From NCBI GenBank assembly GCA_037013495.1, contig CM072807.1, forward strand, positions 31,662,802 to 31,726,801: DNA of 64,000 nucleotides, given 5' to 3'. The first letter of the stretch is position 1, and every line of letters starts with the position of its first letter. This document shows positions 23,910 to 35,617 of this stretch, in pieces. Under the pieces are notes generated by a model. The model saw nothing but the letters and a program-made list of their open reading frames with translations, was not told the DNA's origin and did not search any database. A program made the position numbers and the translations under genes. Source of the stretch: Hippophae tibetana. Its lineage: Eukaryota; Streptophyta; Magnoliopsida; Rosales; Elaeagnaceae.

Positions 23910-25436
23910 GATTTTCTGGTGACAGAATCCAATGTTCTTTTTATCAAAATTCTCATACTACGATTTCTGAGTGATTCATTTTCTTAATTTGTAGTAAATA
24001 CATCATTTTAAATAAAAAATTAATTAATGAAGTAACTACATACCGACGATAAGTCGGATTTATTTTCAAGTTTAAATTCATAGAATCACTAAAAAAAATA
24101 TAAAAACAATTTAAAATTACCATATGCATCAAAAACAAGCAAAATAAAAAACCTAAAATTTTAATTCTCGTGAAATTAGGCAAAACAGAGATTTTTTCAA
24201 AAATGTCTCTCATGGCAAATGTTAGAATCCAATTCAATGCAGAAACATTCAAAAACTCTTATGAACGCACAATTTAAATGCAACGGAAACAACATGAGTT
24301 GTAAATATACCTCCTGCCATTGTTCAAAAGAATTTGTTTTTTGAAAAAGTTCATCTTCAACCTCCAACCGGGTCAACCCGACCCGGTTTCACCCAAACGT
24401 ATTCTCGACCGCATTCTGATTTTCTGGTGACAGAATCCAGTGTTCTTTTTATCAAAATTCTCATACTACGATTTCTGAGTGATTCATTTTCTTAATTTGT
24501 AGTAAATACATCATTTTAAATAAAAAATTAATTAATGAAGTAACTACATACCGACGATAAGTCGGATTTATTTTCAAGTTTAAATTCATAGAATCACTCA
24601 AAAAAAAATATAAAAACAATTTAAAATTACCATATGCATCAAAAACATGCAAAATAAAAAACCTAAAACTTTAATTCTCGTGAAACTAGGCAAAACAGAG
24701 ATTTTTTCAAAAATGTCTCTCATGGCAAATGTTAGAAATCAATTCAATGCAGAAACATTCAAAAACTCTTATGAACGCACAATTTAAATGCAACGGAAAC
24801 AAAATGAGTTGTAAATATACCTCCTGCCATTGTTCAAAAGTATTTTTTTTTTGAAAAAGTTCATCTTCAACCTCCAACCGGGTCAACCCGACCCGGTTTC
24901 AATTTATCGTATTCTCGGCCGCATTCTGATTTTCTGGTGACAGAATCCAGTGTTCTTTTTTATCAAAATTCTCCTAATACGATTTCTGAGTGATTCATTT
25001 TCCCAATTTGTAGTAAATACATCATTTTAAATAAAAAATTAATTAATGAAGTAAGTACATACCGACGATAAGTCGGATTTATTTTCACGTTTAAATTCAT
25101 AGAATCACTCAAAAAAATATTAAAACAATTTAAAATTACCATATGCATCAAAAACAAGCAAAATAAAAAACCTAAAATTTTAATTCTCGTGAAACTAGGC
25201 AAAACAGAGATTTTTTCAAAAATGTCTCTCATGGCAAATGTTAGAATCCAATTCAATGCAGAAACATTCAAAAACTCTTATGAACGCACAATTTAAATGC
25301 AACGGAAACAAAATGGATTGTAAATATACCTCCTGCCATTGTTCAAAAGAATTTGTTTTTTGAAAAAGTTCATCTTCAACCTCCAACCGGGTCAACCCGA
25401 CCCGGTTTCACCCAAACGTATTCTCGACCGCATTCT
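23910..25436 (+). repeat. Trimer higher-order repeat, copy 1 (1527 bp)
   Basis: The units starting at 23910, 24418 and 24928 match those starting at 25437, 25945 and 26454. The first unit of each trimer is a mosaic: the first part is of the CTCATACTACG/TTCTTAATTTG type, and from AATCACTAAAAAAAATAT onward it is of the EcoRI-preceded type. GAAACAACATGAG near 24287 and 25814 is a shared private marker, also seen near 23779. Confidence 0.82.
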
Positions 25437-26962
25437 GATTTTCTGGTGACAGAATCCAGTGTTCTTTTTATCAAAATTCTCATACTACGATTTCTGAGTG
25501 ATTCATTTTCTTAATTTGTAGTAAATACATCATTTTAAATAAAAAATTAATTAATGAAGTAACTACATACCGACGATAAGTCGGATTTATTTTCAAGTTT
25601 AAATTCATAGAATCACTAAAAAAAATATAAAAACAATTTAAAATTACCATATGCATCAAAAACAAGCAAAATAAAAAACCTAAAATTTTAATTCTCGTGA
25701 AATTAGGCAAAACAGAGATTTTTTCAAAAATGTCTCTCATGGCAAATGTTAGAATCCAATTCAATGCAGAAACATTCAAAAACTCTTATGAACGCACAAT
25801 TTAAATGCAACGGAAACAACATGAGTTGTAAATATACCTCCTGCCATTGTTCAAAAGAATTTGTTTTTTGAAAAAGTTCATCTTCAACCTCCAACCGGGT
25901 CAACCCGACCCGGTTTCACCCAAACGTATTCTCGACCGCATTCTGATTTTCTGGTGACAGAATCCAGTGTTCTTTTTATCAAAATTCTCATACTACGATT
26001 TCTGAGTGATTCATTTTCTTAATTTGTAGTAAATACATCATTTTAAATAAAAAATTAATTAATGAAGTAACTACATACCGACGATAAGTCGGATTTATTT
26101 TCAAGTTTAAATTCATAGAATCACTCAAAAAAAAATATAAAAACAATTTAAAATTACCATATGCATCAAAAACATGCAAAATAAAAAACCTAAAACTTTA
26201 ATTCTCGTGAAACTAGGCAAAACAGAGATTTTTTCAAAAATGTCTCTCATGGAAAATGTTAGAAATCAATTCAATGCAGAAACATTCAAAAACTCTTATG
26301 AACGCACAATTTAAATGCAACGGAAACAAAATGAGTTGTAAATATACCTCCTGCCATTGTTCAAAAGTATTTTTTTTTGAAAAAGTTCATCTTCAACCTC
26401 CAACCGGGTCAACCCGACCCGGTTTCAATTTATCGTATTCTCGGCCGCATTCTGATTTTCTGGTGACAGAATCCAGTGTTCTTTTTTATCAAAATTCTCC
26501 TAATACGATTTCTGAGTGATTCATTTTCCCAATTTGTAGTAAATACATCATTTTAAATAAAAAATTAATTAATGAAGTAAGTACATACCGACGATAAGTC
26601 GGATTTATTTTCACGTTTAAATTCATAGAATCACTCAAAAAAATATTAAAACAATTTAAAATTACCATATGCATCAAAAACAAGCAAAATAAAAAACCTA
26701 AAATTTTAATTCTCGTGAAACTAGGCAAAACAGAGATTTTTTCAAAAATGTCTCTCATGGCAAATGTTAGAATCCAATTCAATGCAGAAACATTCAAAAA
26801 CTCTTATGAACGCACAATTTAAATGCAACGGAAACAAAATGGATTGTAAATATACCTCCTGCCATTGTTCAAAAGAATTTGATTTTTGAAAAAGTTCATC
26901 TTCAACCTCCAACCGGGTCAACCGGACCCGGTTTCACCCAAACGAATTCTCGGCCGCATCCT
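25437..26962 (+). repeat. Trimer higher-order repeat, copy 2 (1526 bp)
   Basis: Matches 23910-25436 unit by unit. Differences seen include CCAGTGTTC against CCAATGTTC at the first unit and ATGGAAAATG near 26251 against ATGGCAAATG. The next three units (26963, 27471, 27980) follow the same plan, but their first unit is a pure EcoRI-preceded type, not the mosaic. Confidence 0.82.
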
Positions 26963-28379
26963 GATTTTCTGGTGACAGAATCCAGTGTTCTTTTTATCAA
27001 AATTCTTATAATACAATTTCTGAGTGATTCATTTTCCCAATTTGTAGTAAATACATCATTTTAAATAAAAATTTAATTAATGAAGTAAATAAATACCGAC
27101 GATAAGTCGGATTTATTTTCAAGTTTAAATTCATAGAATCACTAAAAAAAATATAAAAACAATTTAAAATTACCATATGCATCAAAAACAAGCAAAATAA
27201 AAAACCTAAAATTTTAATTCTCGTGAAATTAGGCAAAACAGAGATTTTTTCAAAAATGTCTCTCATGGCAAATGTTAGAATCCAATTCAATGCAGAAACA
27301 TTCAAAAACTCTTATGAACGCACAATTTAAATGCAACGGAAACAAAATGAGTTGTAAATATACCTCCTGCCATTGTTCAAAAGAATTTGTTTTTTGAAAA
27401 AGTTCATCTTCAACCTCCAACCGGGTCAACCCGACCCGGTTTCACCCAAACGTATTCTCGACCGCATTCTGATTTTCTGGTGACAGAATCCAGTGTTCTT
27501 TTTATCAAAATTCTCATACTACGATTTCTGAGTGATTCATTTTCTTAATTTGTAGTAAATACATCATTTTAAATAAAAAATTAATTAATGAAGTAACTAC
27601 ATACCGACGATAAGTCGGATTTATTTTCAAGTTTAAATTCATAGAATCACTCAAAAAAAAATATAAAAACAATTTAAAATTACCATATGCATCAAAAACA
27701 TGCAAAATAAAAAACCTAAAACTTTAATTCTCGTGAAACTAGGCAAAACAGAGATTTTTTCAAAAATGTCTCTCATGGCAAATGTTAGAAATCAATTCAA
27801 TGCAGAAACATTCAAAAACTCTTATCAACGCACAATTTAAATGCAACGGAAACAAAATGAGTTGTAAATATACCTCCTGCCATTGTTCAAAAGTATTTTT
27901 TTTTGAAAAAGTTCATCTTCAACCTCCAACCGGGTCAACCCGACCCGGTTTCAATTTATCGTATTCTCGGCCGCATTCTGATTTTCTGGTGACAGAATCC
28001 AGTGTTCTTTTTTATCAAAATTCTCCTAATACGATTTCTGAGTGATTCATTTTCCCAATTTGTAGTAAATACATCATTTTAAATAAAAAATTAATTAATG
28101 AAGTAAGTACATACCGACGATAAGTCGGATTTATTTTCACGTTTAAATTCATAGAATCACTCAAAAAAATATTAAAACAATTTAAAATTACCATATGCAT
28201 CAAAAACAAGCAAAATAAAAAACCTAAAATTTTAATTCTCGTGAAACTAGGCAAAACAGAGATTTTTTCAAAAATGTCTCTCATGGCAAATGTTAGAATC
28301 CAATTCAATGCAGAAACATTCAAAAACTCTTATGAACGCACAATTTAAATGCAACGGAAACAAAATGGATTGTAAATAT

Positions 28380-29100
28380 ACCTCCTGGTATTGTTCAAAA
28401 GAATTTGTTTTTTGAAAAAGTTCATCTTCAACCTCCAACCGGGTCAACCGGACCCGGTTTCACCCAAACGAATTCTCGGCCGCATCCTGATTTTCTGGTG
28501 ACAGAATCCAGTGTTCTTTTTATCAAAATTCTCATACTACGATTTCTGAGTGATTCATTTTCCCAATTTGTAGTAAATACATCATTTTAAATAAAAAAAT
28601 TAATTAATGAAGTAAGTACATACCGACGATAAGTCGGATTTATTTTCAAGTTTAAATTCAGAGAATCACTCAAAAAAAATATTAAAACAATTTAAAATTA
28701 CCATATGCATCAAAAACAAGCAAAATAAAAAACCTAAAATTTTAATTCTCGTGAAACTAGGCAAAACAGAGATTTTTTCAAAAGTGTCTCTTATGGCAAA
28801 TGTTAGAATACAATTCAATGCAGAAACATTCAAAAACTCTTATGAACGCACAATTTAAATGCAGCGGAAACAAAATGGATTATAAATATACCTCCTGCCA
28901 TTGTTCAAAAGAATTTTTTTTTTGAAAAAGTTCATCTTCAACCTCCAACAGGGTCAACCCGACCCGGTTTCACCCAAACGTATTCTCGGCCGCATCTTGA
29001 TTTTCTGGTGACAGAATCCAGTGTTCTTTTTTATCAAAATTCTCATAATACGATTTCTGAGTGATTCATTTTCCCAATTTGTAGTAAATACATCATTTTA
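28380..29100 (+). repeat. Region D-type island inside region B
   Basis: From CTCCTGGTATTG (28383-28394) through the unit at 28489 and into the unit at 28999, the sequence has markers otherwise concentrated in region D: TGGTATTG, AAAAAAATTAATTAATG, TTCAGAGAATC, AAGTGTCTCTTATGG, GCAGCGGAAAC, GGATTATAAAT and CAACAGGGTC. Its best matches are around 41727, 45294 and 50388. By about 29,120 the sequence has returned to the region B type (AACTACATACC, then a long A-run). The edges are approximate. Confidence 0.75.
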
Positions 29101-29509
29101 AATAAAAAATTAATTAATGAAGTAACTACATACCGACGATAAGTCGGATTTATTTTCAAGTTTAAATTCATAGAATCACTCAAAAAAAAATATAAAAACA
29201 ATTTAAAATTACCATATGCATCAAAAACATGCAAAATAAAAAACCTAAAACTTTAATTCTCGTGAAACTAGGCAAAACAGAGATTTTTTCAAAAATGTCT
29301 CTCATGGCAAATGTTAGAAATCAATTCAATGCAGAAACATTCAAAAACTCTTATGAACGCACAATTTAAATGCAACGGAAACAAAATGAGTTGTAAATAT
29401 ACCTCCTGCCATTGTTCAAAAGTATTTTTTTTTTGAAAAAGTTCATCTTCAACCTCCAACCGGGTCAACCCGACCCGGTTTCAATTTATCGTATTCTCGG
29501 CCGCATTCT

Positions 29510-31035
29510 GATTTTCTGGTGACAGAATCCAGTGTTATTTTTTATCAAAATTCTCCTAATACGATTTCTGAGTGATTCATTTTCCCAATTTGTAGTAAAT
29601 ACATCATTTTAAATAAAAAATTAATTAATGAAGTAAGTACATACCGACGATAAGTCGGATTTATTTTCACGTTTAAATTCATAGAATCACTCAAAAAAAT
29701 ATTAAAACAATTTAAAATTACCATATGCATCAAAAACAAGCAAAATAAAAAACCTAAAATTTTAATTCTCGTGAAACTAGGCAAAACAGAGATTTTTTCA
29801 AAAATGTCTCTCATGGCAAATGTTAGAATCCAATTCAATGCAGAAACATTCAAAAACTCTTATGAACGCACAATTTAAATGCAACGGAAACAAAATGGAT
29901 TGTAAATATACCTCCTGCCATTGTTCAAAAGAATTTGATTTTTGAAAAAGTTCATCTTCAACCTCCAACCGGGTCAACCGGACCCGGTTTCACCCAAACG
30001 AATTCTCGGCCGCATTCTGATTTTCTGGTGACAGAATCCAGTGTTCTTTTTATCAAAATTCTCATACTACGATTTCTGAGTGATTCATTTTCTTAATTTG
30101 TAGTAAATACATCATTTTAAATAAAAATTTAATTAATGAAGTAAATAAATACCGACGATAAGTCGGATTTATTTTCAAGTTTAAATTCATAGAATCACTA
30201 AAAAAAATATAAAAACAATTTAAAATTACCATATGCATCAAAAACAAGCAAAATAAAAAACCTAAAATTTTAATTCTCGTGAAACTAGGCAAAACAGAGA
30301 TTTTTTCAAAAATGTCTCTCATGGCAAATGTTAGAATCCAATTCAATGCAGAAACATTCAAAAACTCTTATGAACGCACAATTTAAATGCAACGGAAACA
30401 AAATGGATTGTAAATATACCTCCTGCCATTGTTCAAAAGAATTTGATTTTTGAAAAAGTTCATCTTCAACCTCCAACCGGGTCAACCGGACCCGGTTTCA
30501 CCCAAACGAATTCTCGGCCGCATTCTGATTTTCTGGTGACAGAATCCAGTGTTCTTTTTATCAAAATTCTCATACTACGATTTCTGAGTGATTCATTTTC
30601 TTAATTTGTAGTAAATACATCATTTTAAATAAAAAATTAATTAATGAAGTAACTACATACCGACGATAAGTCGGATTTATTTTCAAGTTTAAATTCATAG
30701 AATCATTCAAAAAAAAATATAAAAACAATTTAAAATTACCATATGCATCAAAAACATGCAAAATAAAAAACCTAAAACTTTAATTCTCGTGAAACTAGGC
30801 AAAACAGAGATTTTTTCAAAAATGTCTCTCATGGCAAATGTTAGAAATCAATTCAATGCAGAAACATTCAAAAACTCTTATGAACGCACAATTTAAATGC
30901 AACGGAAACAAAATGAGTTGTAAATATACCTCCTGCCATTGTTCAAATGTATTTTTTTTTGAAAAAGTTCATCTTCAACCTCCAACCGGGTCAACCCGAC
31001 CCGGTTTCAATTTAACGTATTCTCGGCCGCATTCT
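29510..31035 (+). repeat. Three-unit block repeated nine monomers downstream, copy 1
   Basis: The units starting at 29510, 30019 and 30527 correspond to those at 34091, 34601 and 35109, about 4582 bp downstream. The latter two units of each set have an EcoRI tag followed by GCATTCTG, where most EcoRI-tagged units have GCATCCTG, marking them as recombinants between subtypes. Confidence 0.7.
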
Positions 31036-31545
31036 GATTTTCTGGTGACAGAATCCAGTGTTCTTTTTTATCAAAATTCTCCTAATACGATTTCTGAGTG
31101 ATTCATTTTCCCAATTTGTAGTAAATACATCATTTTAAATAAAAAATTAATTAATGAAGTAAGTACATACCGACGATAAGTCGGATTTATTTGCAAGTTT
31201 AAATTCAGAGAATCACTCAAAAAAATTATAAAAACAATTTAAAATTACCATATGCATCAAAAACAAGCAAAATAAAAAACCTAAAACTTTAATTCTCGTG
31301 AAACTAGGCAAAACAGAGATTTTTTCAAAAATGTCTCTCATGGCAAATGTTAGAATACAATTCAATGCAGAAACATTCAAAAACTCTTATGAACGCACAA
31401 TTTAAATGCAAAGGAAACAAAATGAGTTGTAAATATACCTCCTGCCATTGTTCAAAAGAATTTGTTTTTTGAAAAAGTTCATCTTCAACCTCCAACCGGG
31501 TCAACCGGACCCGGTTTCACCCAAACGAATTCTCGGCCGCATCCT

Positions 31546-33072
31546 GATTTTCTGGTGACAGAATCCAGTGTTCTTTTTATCAAAATTCTTATAATACAAT
31601 TTCTGAGTGATTCATTTTCCCAATTTGTAGTAAATACATCATTTTAAATAAAAATTTAATTAATGAAGTAAATAAATACCGACGATAAGTCGGATTTATT
31701 TTCAAGTTTAAATTCATAGAATCACTAAAAAAAATATAAAAACAATTTAAAATTACCATATGCATCAAAAACAAGCAAAATAAAAAACCTAAAATTTTAA
31801 TTCTCGTGAAATTAGGCAAAACAGAGATTTTTTCAAAAATGTCTCTCATGGCAAATGTTAGAATCCAATTCAATGCAGAAACATTCAAAAACTCTTATGA
31901 ACGCACAATTTAAATGCAACGGAAACAAAATGAGTTGTAAATATACCTCCTGCCATTGTTCAAAAGAATTTGTTTTTTGAAAAAGTTCATCTTCAACCTC
32001 CAACCGGGTCAACCCGACCCGGTTTCACCCAAACGTATTCTCGACCGCATTCTGATTTTCTGGTGACAGAATCCAGTGTTCTTTTTATCAAAATTCTCAT
32101 ACTACGATTTCTGAGTGATTCATTTTCTTAATTTGTAGTAAATACATCATTTTAAATAAAAAATTAATTAATGAAGTAACTACATACCGACGATAAGTCG
32201 GATTTATTTTCAAGTTTAAATTCATAGAATCACTCAAAAAAAAATATAAAAACAATTTAAAATTACCATATGCATCAAAAACATGCAAAATAAAAAACCT
32301 AAAACTTTAATTCTCGTGAAACTAGGCAAAACAGAGATTTTTTCAAAAATGTCTCTCATGGAAAATGTTAGAAATCAATTCAATGCAGAAACATTCAAAA
32401 ACTCTTATGAACGCACAATTTAAATGCAATGGAAACAAAATGAGTTGTAAATATACCTCCTCCCATTGTTCAAAAGTATTTTTTTTTTGAAAAAGTTCAT
32501 CTTCAACCTCCAACCGGGTCAACCCGACCCGGTTTCAATTTATCGTATTCTCGGCCGCATTCTGATTTTCTGGTGACAGAATCCAGTGTTCTTTTTTATC
32601 AAAATTCTCCTAATACGATTTCTGAGTGATTCATTTTCCCAATTTGTAGTAAATACATCATTTTAAATAAAAAATTAATTAATGAAGTAAGTACATACCG
32701 ACGATAAGTCGGATTTATTTTCACGTTTAAATTCATAGAATCACTCAAAAAAATATTAAAACAATTTAAAATTACCATATGCATCAAAAACAAGCAAAAT
32801 AAAAAACCTAAAATTTTAATTCTCGTGAAACTAGGCAAAACAGAGATTTTTTCAAAAATGTCTCTCATGGCAAATGTTAGAATCCAATTCAATGCAGAAA
32901 CATTCAAAAACTCTTATGAACGCACAATTTAAATGCAAAGGAAACAAAATGAGTTGTAAATATACCTCCTGCCATTGTTCAAAAGAATTTGTTTTTTGAA
33001 AAAGTTCATCTTCAACCTCCAACCGGGTCAACCGGACCCGGTTTCACCCAAACGAATTCTCGGCCGCATCCT
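31546..33072 (+). repeat. Second trimer higher-order repeat, copy 1 (1527 bp)
   Basis: The units starting at 31546, 32054 and 32564 match those at 33073, 33581 and 34091 at a constant offset of 1527 bp. CTCCTCCCATTG near 32458 and 33985 is a shared private marker against the usual CTCCTGCCATTG. The change ATGCAATGG near 32430 is private to this copy. Confidence 0.82.
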
Positions 33073-34600
33073 GATTTTCTGGTGACAGAATCCAGTGTTC
33101 TTTTTATCAAAATTCTTATAATACAATTTCTGAGTGATTCATTTTCCCAATTTGTAGTAAATACATCATTTTAAATAAAAATTTAATTAATGAAGTAAAT
33201 AAATACCGACGATAAGTCGGATTTATTTTCAAGTTTAAATTCATAGAATCACTAAAAAAAATATAAAAACAATTTAAAATTACCATATGCATCAAAAACA
33301 AGCAAAATAAAAAACCTAAAATTTTAATTCTCGTGAAATTAGGCAAAACAGAGATTTTTTCAAAAATGTCTCTCATGGCAAATGTTAGAATCCAATTCAA
33401 TGCAGAAACATTCAAAAACTCTTATGAACGCACAATTTAAATGCAACGGAAACAAAATGAGTTGTAAATATACCTCCTGCCATTGTTCAAAAGAATTTGT
33501 TTTTTGAAAAAGTTCATCTTCAACCTCCAACCGGGTCAACCCGACCCGGTTTCACCCAAACGTATTCTCGACCGCATTCTGATTTTCTGGTGACAGAATC
33601 CAGTGTTCTTTTTATCAAAATTCTCATACTACGATTTCTGAGTGATTCATTTTCTTAATTTGTAGTAAATACATCATTTTAAATAAAAAATTAATTAATG
33701 AAGTAACTACATACCGACGATAAGTCGGATTTATTTTCAAGTTTAAATTCATAGAATCACTCAAAAAAAAATATAAAAACAATTTAAAATTACCATATGC
33801 ATCAAAAACATGCAAAATAAAAAACCTAAAACTTTAATTCTCGTGAAACTAGGCAAAACAGAGATTTTTTCAAAAATGTCTCTCATGGCAAATGTTAGAA
33901 ATCAATTCAATGCAGAAACATTCAAAAACTCTTATGAACGCACAATTTAAATGCAACGGAAACAAAATGAGTTGTAAATATACCTCCTCCCATTGTTCAA
34001 AAGTATTTTTTTTTTGAAAAAGTTCATCTTCAACCTCCAACCGGGTCAACCCGACCCGGTTTCAATTTATCGTATTCTCGGCCGCATTCTGATTTTCTGG
34101 TGACAGAATCCAGTGTTCTTTTTTATCAAAATTCTCCTAATACGATTTCTGAGTGATTCATTTTCCCAATTTGTAGTAAATACATCATTTTAAATAAAAA
34201 ATTAATTAATGAAGTAAGTACATACCGACGATAAGTCGGATTTATTTTCACGTTTAAATTCATAGAATCACTCAAAAAAAATATTAAAACAATTTAAAAT
34301 TACCATATGCATCAAAAACAAGCAAAATAAAAAACCTAAAATTTTAATTCTCGTGAAACTAGGCAAAACAGAGATTTTTTCAAAAATGTCTCTCATGGCA
34401 AATGTTAGAATCCAATTCAATGCAGAAACATTCAAAAACTCTTATGAACGCACAATTTAAATGCAACGGAAACAAAATGGATTGTAAATATACCTCCTGC
34501 CATTGTTCAAAAGAATTTGATTTTTGAAAAAGTTCATCTTCAACCTCCAACCGGGTCAACCGGACCCGGTTTCACCCAAACGAATTCTCGGCCGCATTCT
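33073..34600 (+). repeat. Second trimer higher-order repeat, copy 2 (1528 bp)
   Basis: Matches 31546-33072. The last unit (34091) ends in the GATTTTTGAAAAAG/CAACCGG tail, where copy 1 has ATGCAAAGG followed by GTTTTTTGAAAAAG, so the copies diverge late in the third unit. Confidence 0.82.
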
Positions 34601-35617
34601 GATTTTCTGGTGACAGAATCCAGTGTTCTTTTTATCAAAATTCTCATACTACGATTTCTGAGTGATTCATTTTCTTAATTTGTAGTAAATACATCATTTT
34701 AAATAAAAATTTAATTAATGAAGTAAATAAATACCGACGATAAGTCGGATTTATTTTCAAGTTTAAATTCATAGAATCACTAAAAAAAATATAAAAACAA
34801 TTTAAAATTACCATATGCATCAAAAACAAGCAAAATAAAAAACCTAAAATTTTAATTCTCGTGAAACTAGGCAAAACAGAGATTTTTTCAAAAATGTCTC
34901 TCATGGCAAATGTTAGAATCCAATTCAATGCAGAAACATTCAAAAACTCTTATGAACGCACAATTTAAATGCAACGGAAACAAAATGGATTGTAAATATA
35001 CCTCCTGCCATTGTTCAAAAGAATTTGATTTTTGAAAAAGTTCATCTTCAACCTCCAACCGGGTCAACCGGACCCGGTTTCACCCAAACGAATTCTCGGC
35101 CGCATTCTGATTTTCTGGTGACAGAATCCAGTGTTCTTTTTATCAAAATTCTCATACTACGATTTCTGAGTGATTCATTTTCTTAATTTGTAGTAAATAC
35201 ATCATTTTAAATAAAAAATTAATTAATGAAGTAAGTACATACCGACGATAAGTCGGATTTATTTTCAAGTTTAAATTCAGAGAATCACTCAAAAAAATTA
35301 TAAAAACAATTTAAAATTACCATATGCATCAAAAACAAGCAAAATAAAAAACCTAAAACTTTAATTCTCGTGAAACTAGGCAAAACAGAGATTTTTTCAA
35401 AAATGTCTCTCATGGCAAATGTTAGAATACAATTCAATGCAGAAACATTCAAAAACTCTTATGAACGCACAATTTAAATGCAAAGGAAACAAAATGAGTT
35501 GTAAATATACCTCCTGCCATTGTTCAAAAGAATTTGTTTTTTGAAAAAGTTCATCTTCAACCTCCAACCGGGTCAACCCGACCCGGTTTCACCAAAACGT
35601 ATTCTCGGCCGTATCCT
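34091..35617 (+). repeat. Three-unit block repeated nine monomers downstream, copy 2
   Basis: Partner of the block starting at 29510. The last unit, at 35109, ends differently, with TTCAGAGAATC, AAAAAAATTATAAAAAC and ATGCAAAGGAAAC. These markers are shared with the units at 17804 and 31036 and lead into region C. Confidence 0.7.

Larger units (their letters stand above)
18313..35617 (+). repeat. Region B: satellite units 37-70
   Basis: Unit starts: 18313, 18821, 19330, 19839, 20348, 20857, 21366, 21875, 22384, 22893, 23402, 23910, 24418, 24928, 25437, 25945, 26454, 26963, 27471, 27980, 28489, 28999, 29510, 30019, 30527, 31036, 31546, 32054, 32564, 33073, 33581, 34091, 34601, 35109. Many units here have TCTCGACCGC instead of TCTCGGCCGC before the start, and many have AATTTATCGTATTC in place of AATTTAACGTATTC. 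These markers are rare or absent elsewhere in the window. Organisation is by dimers, trimers and a five-unit repeat. No gene is seen here. Confidence 0.92.
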
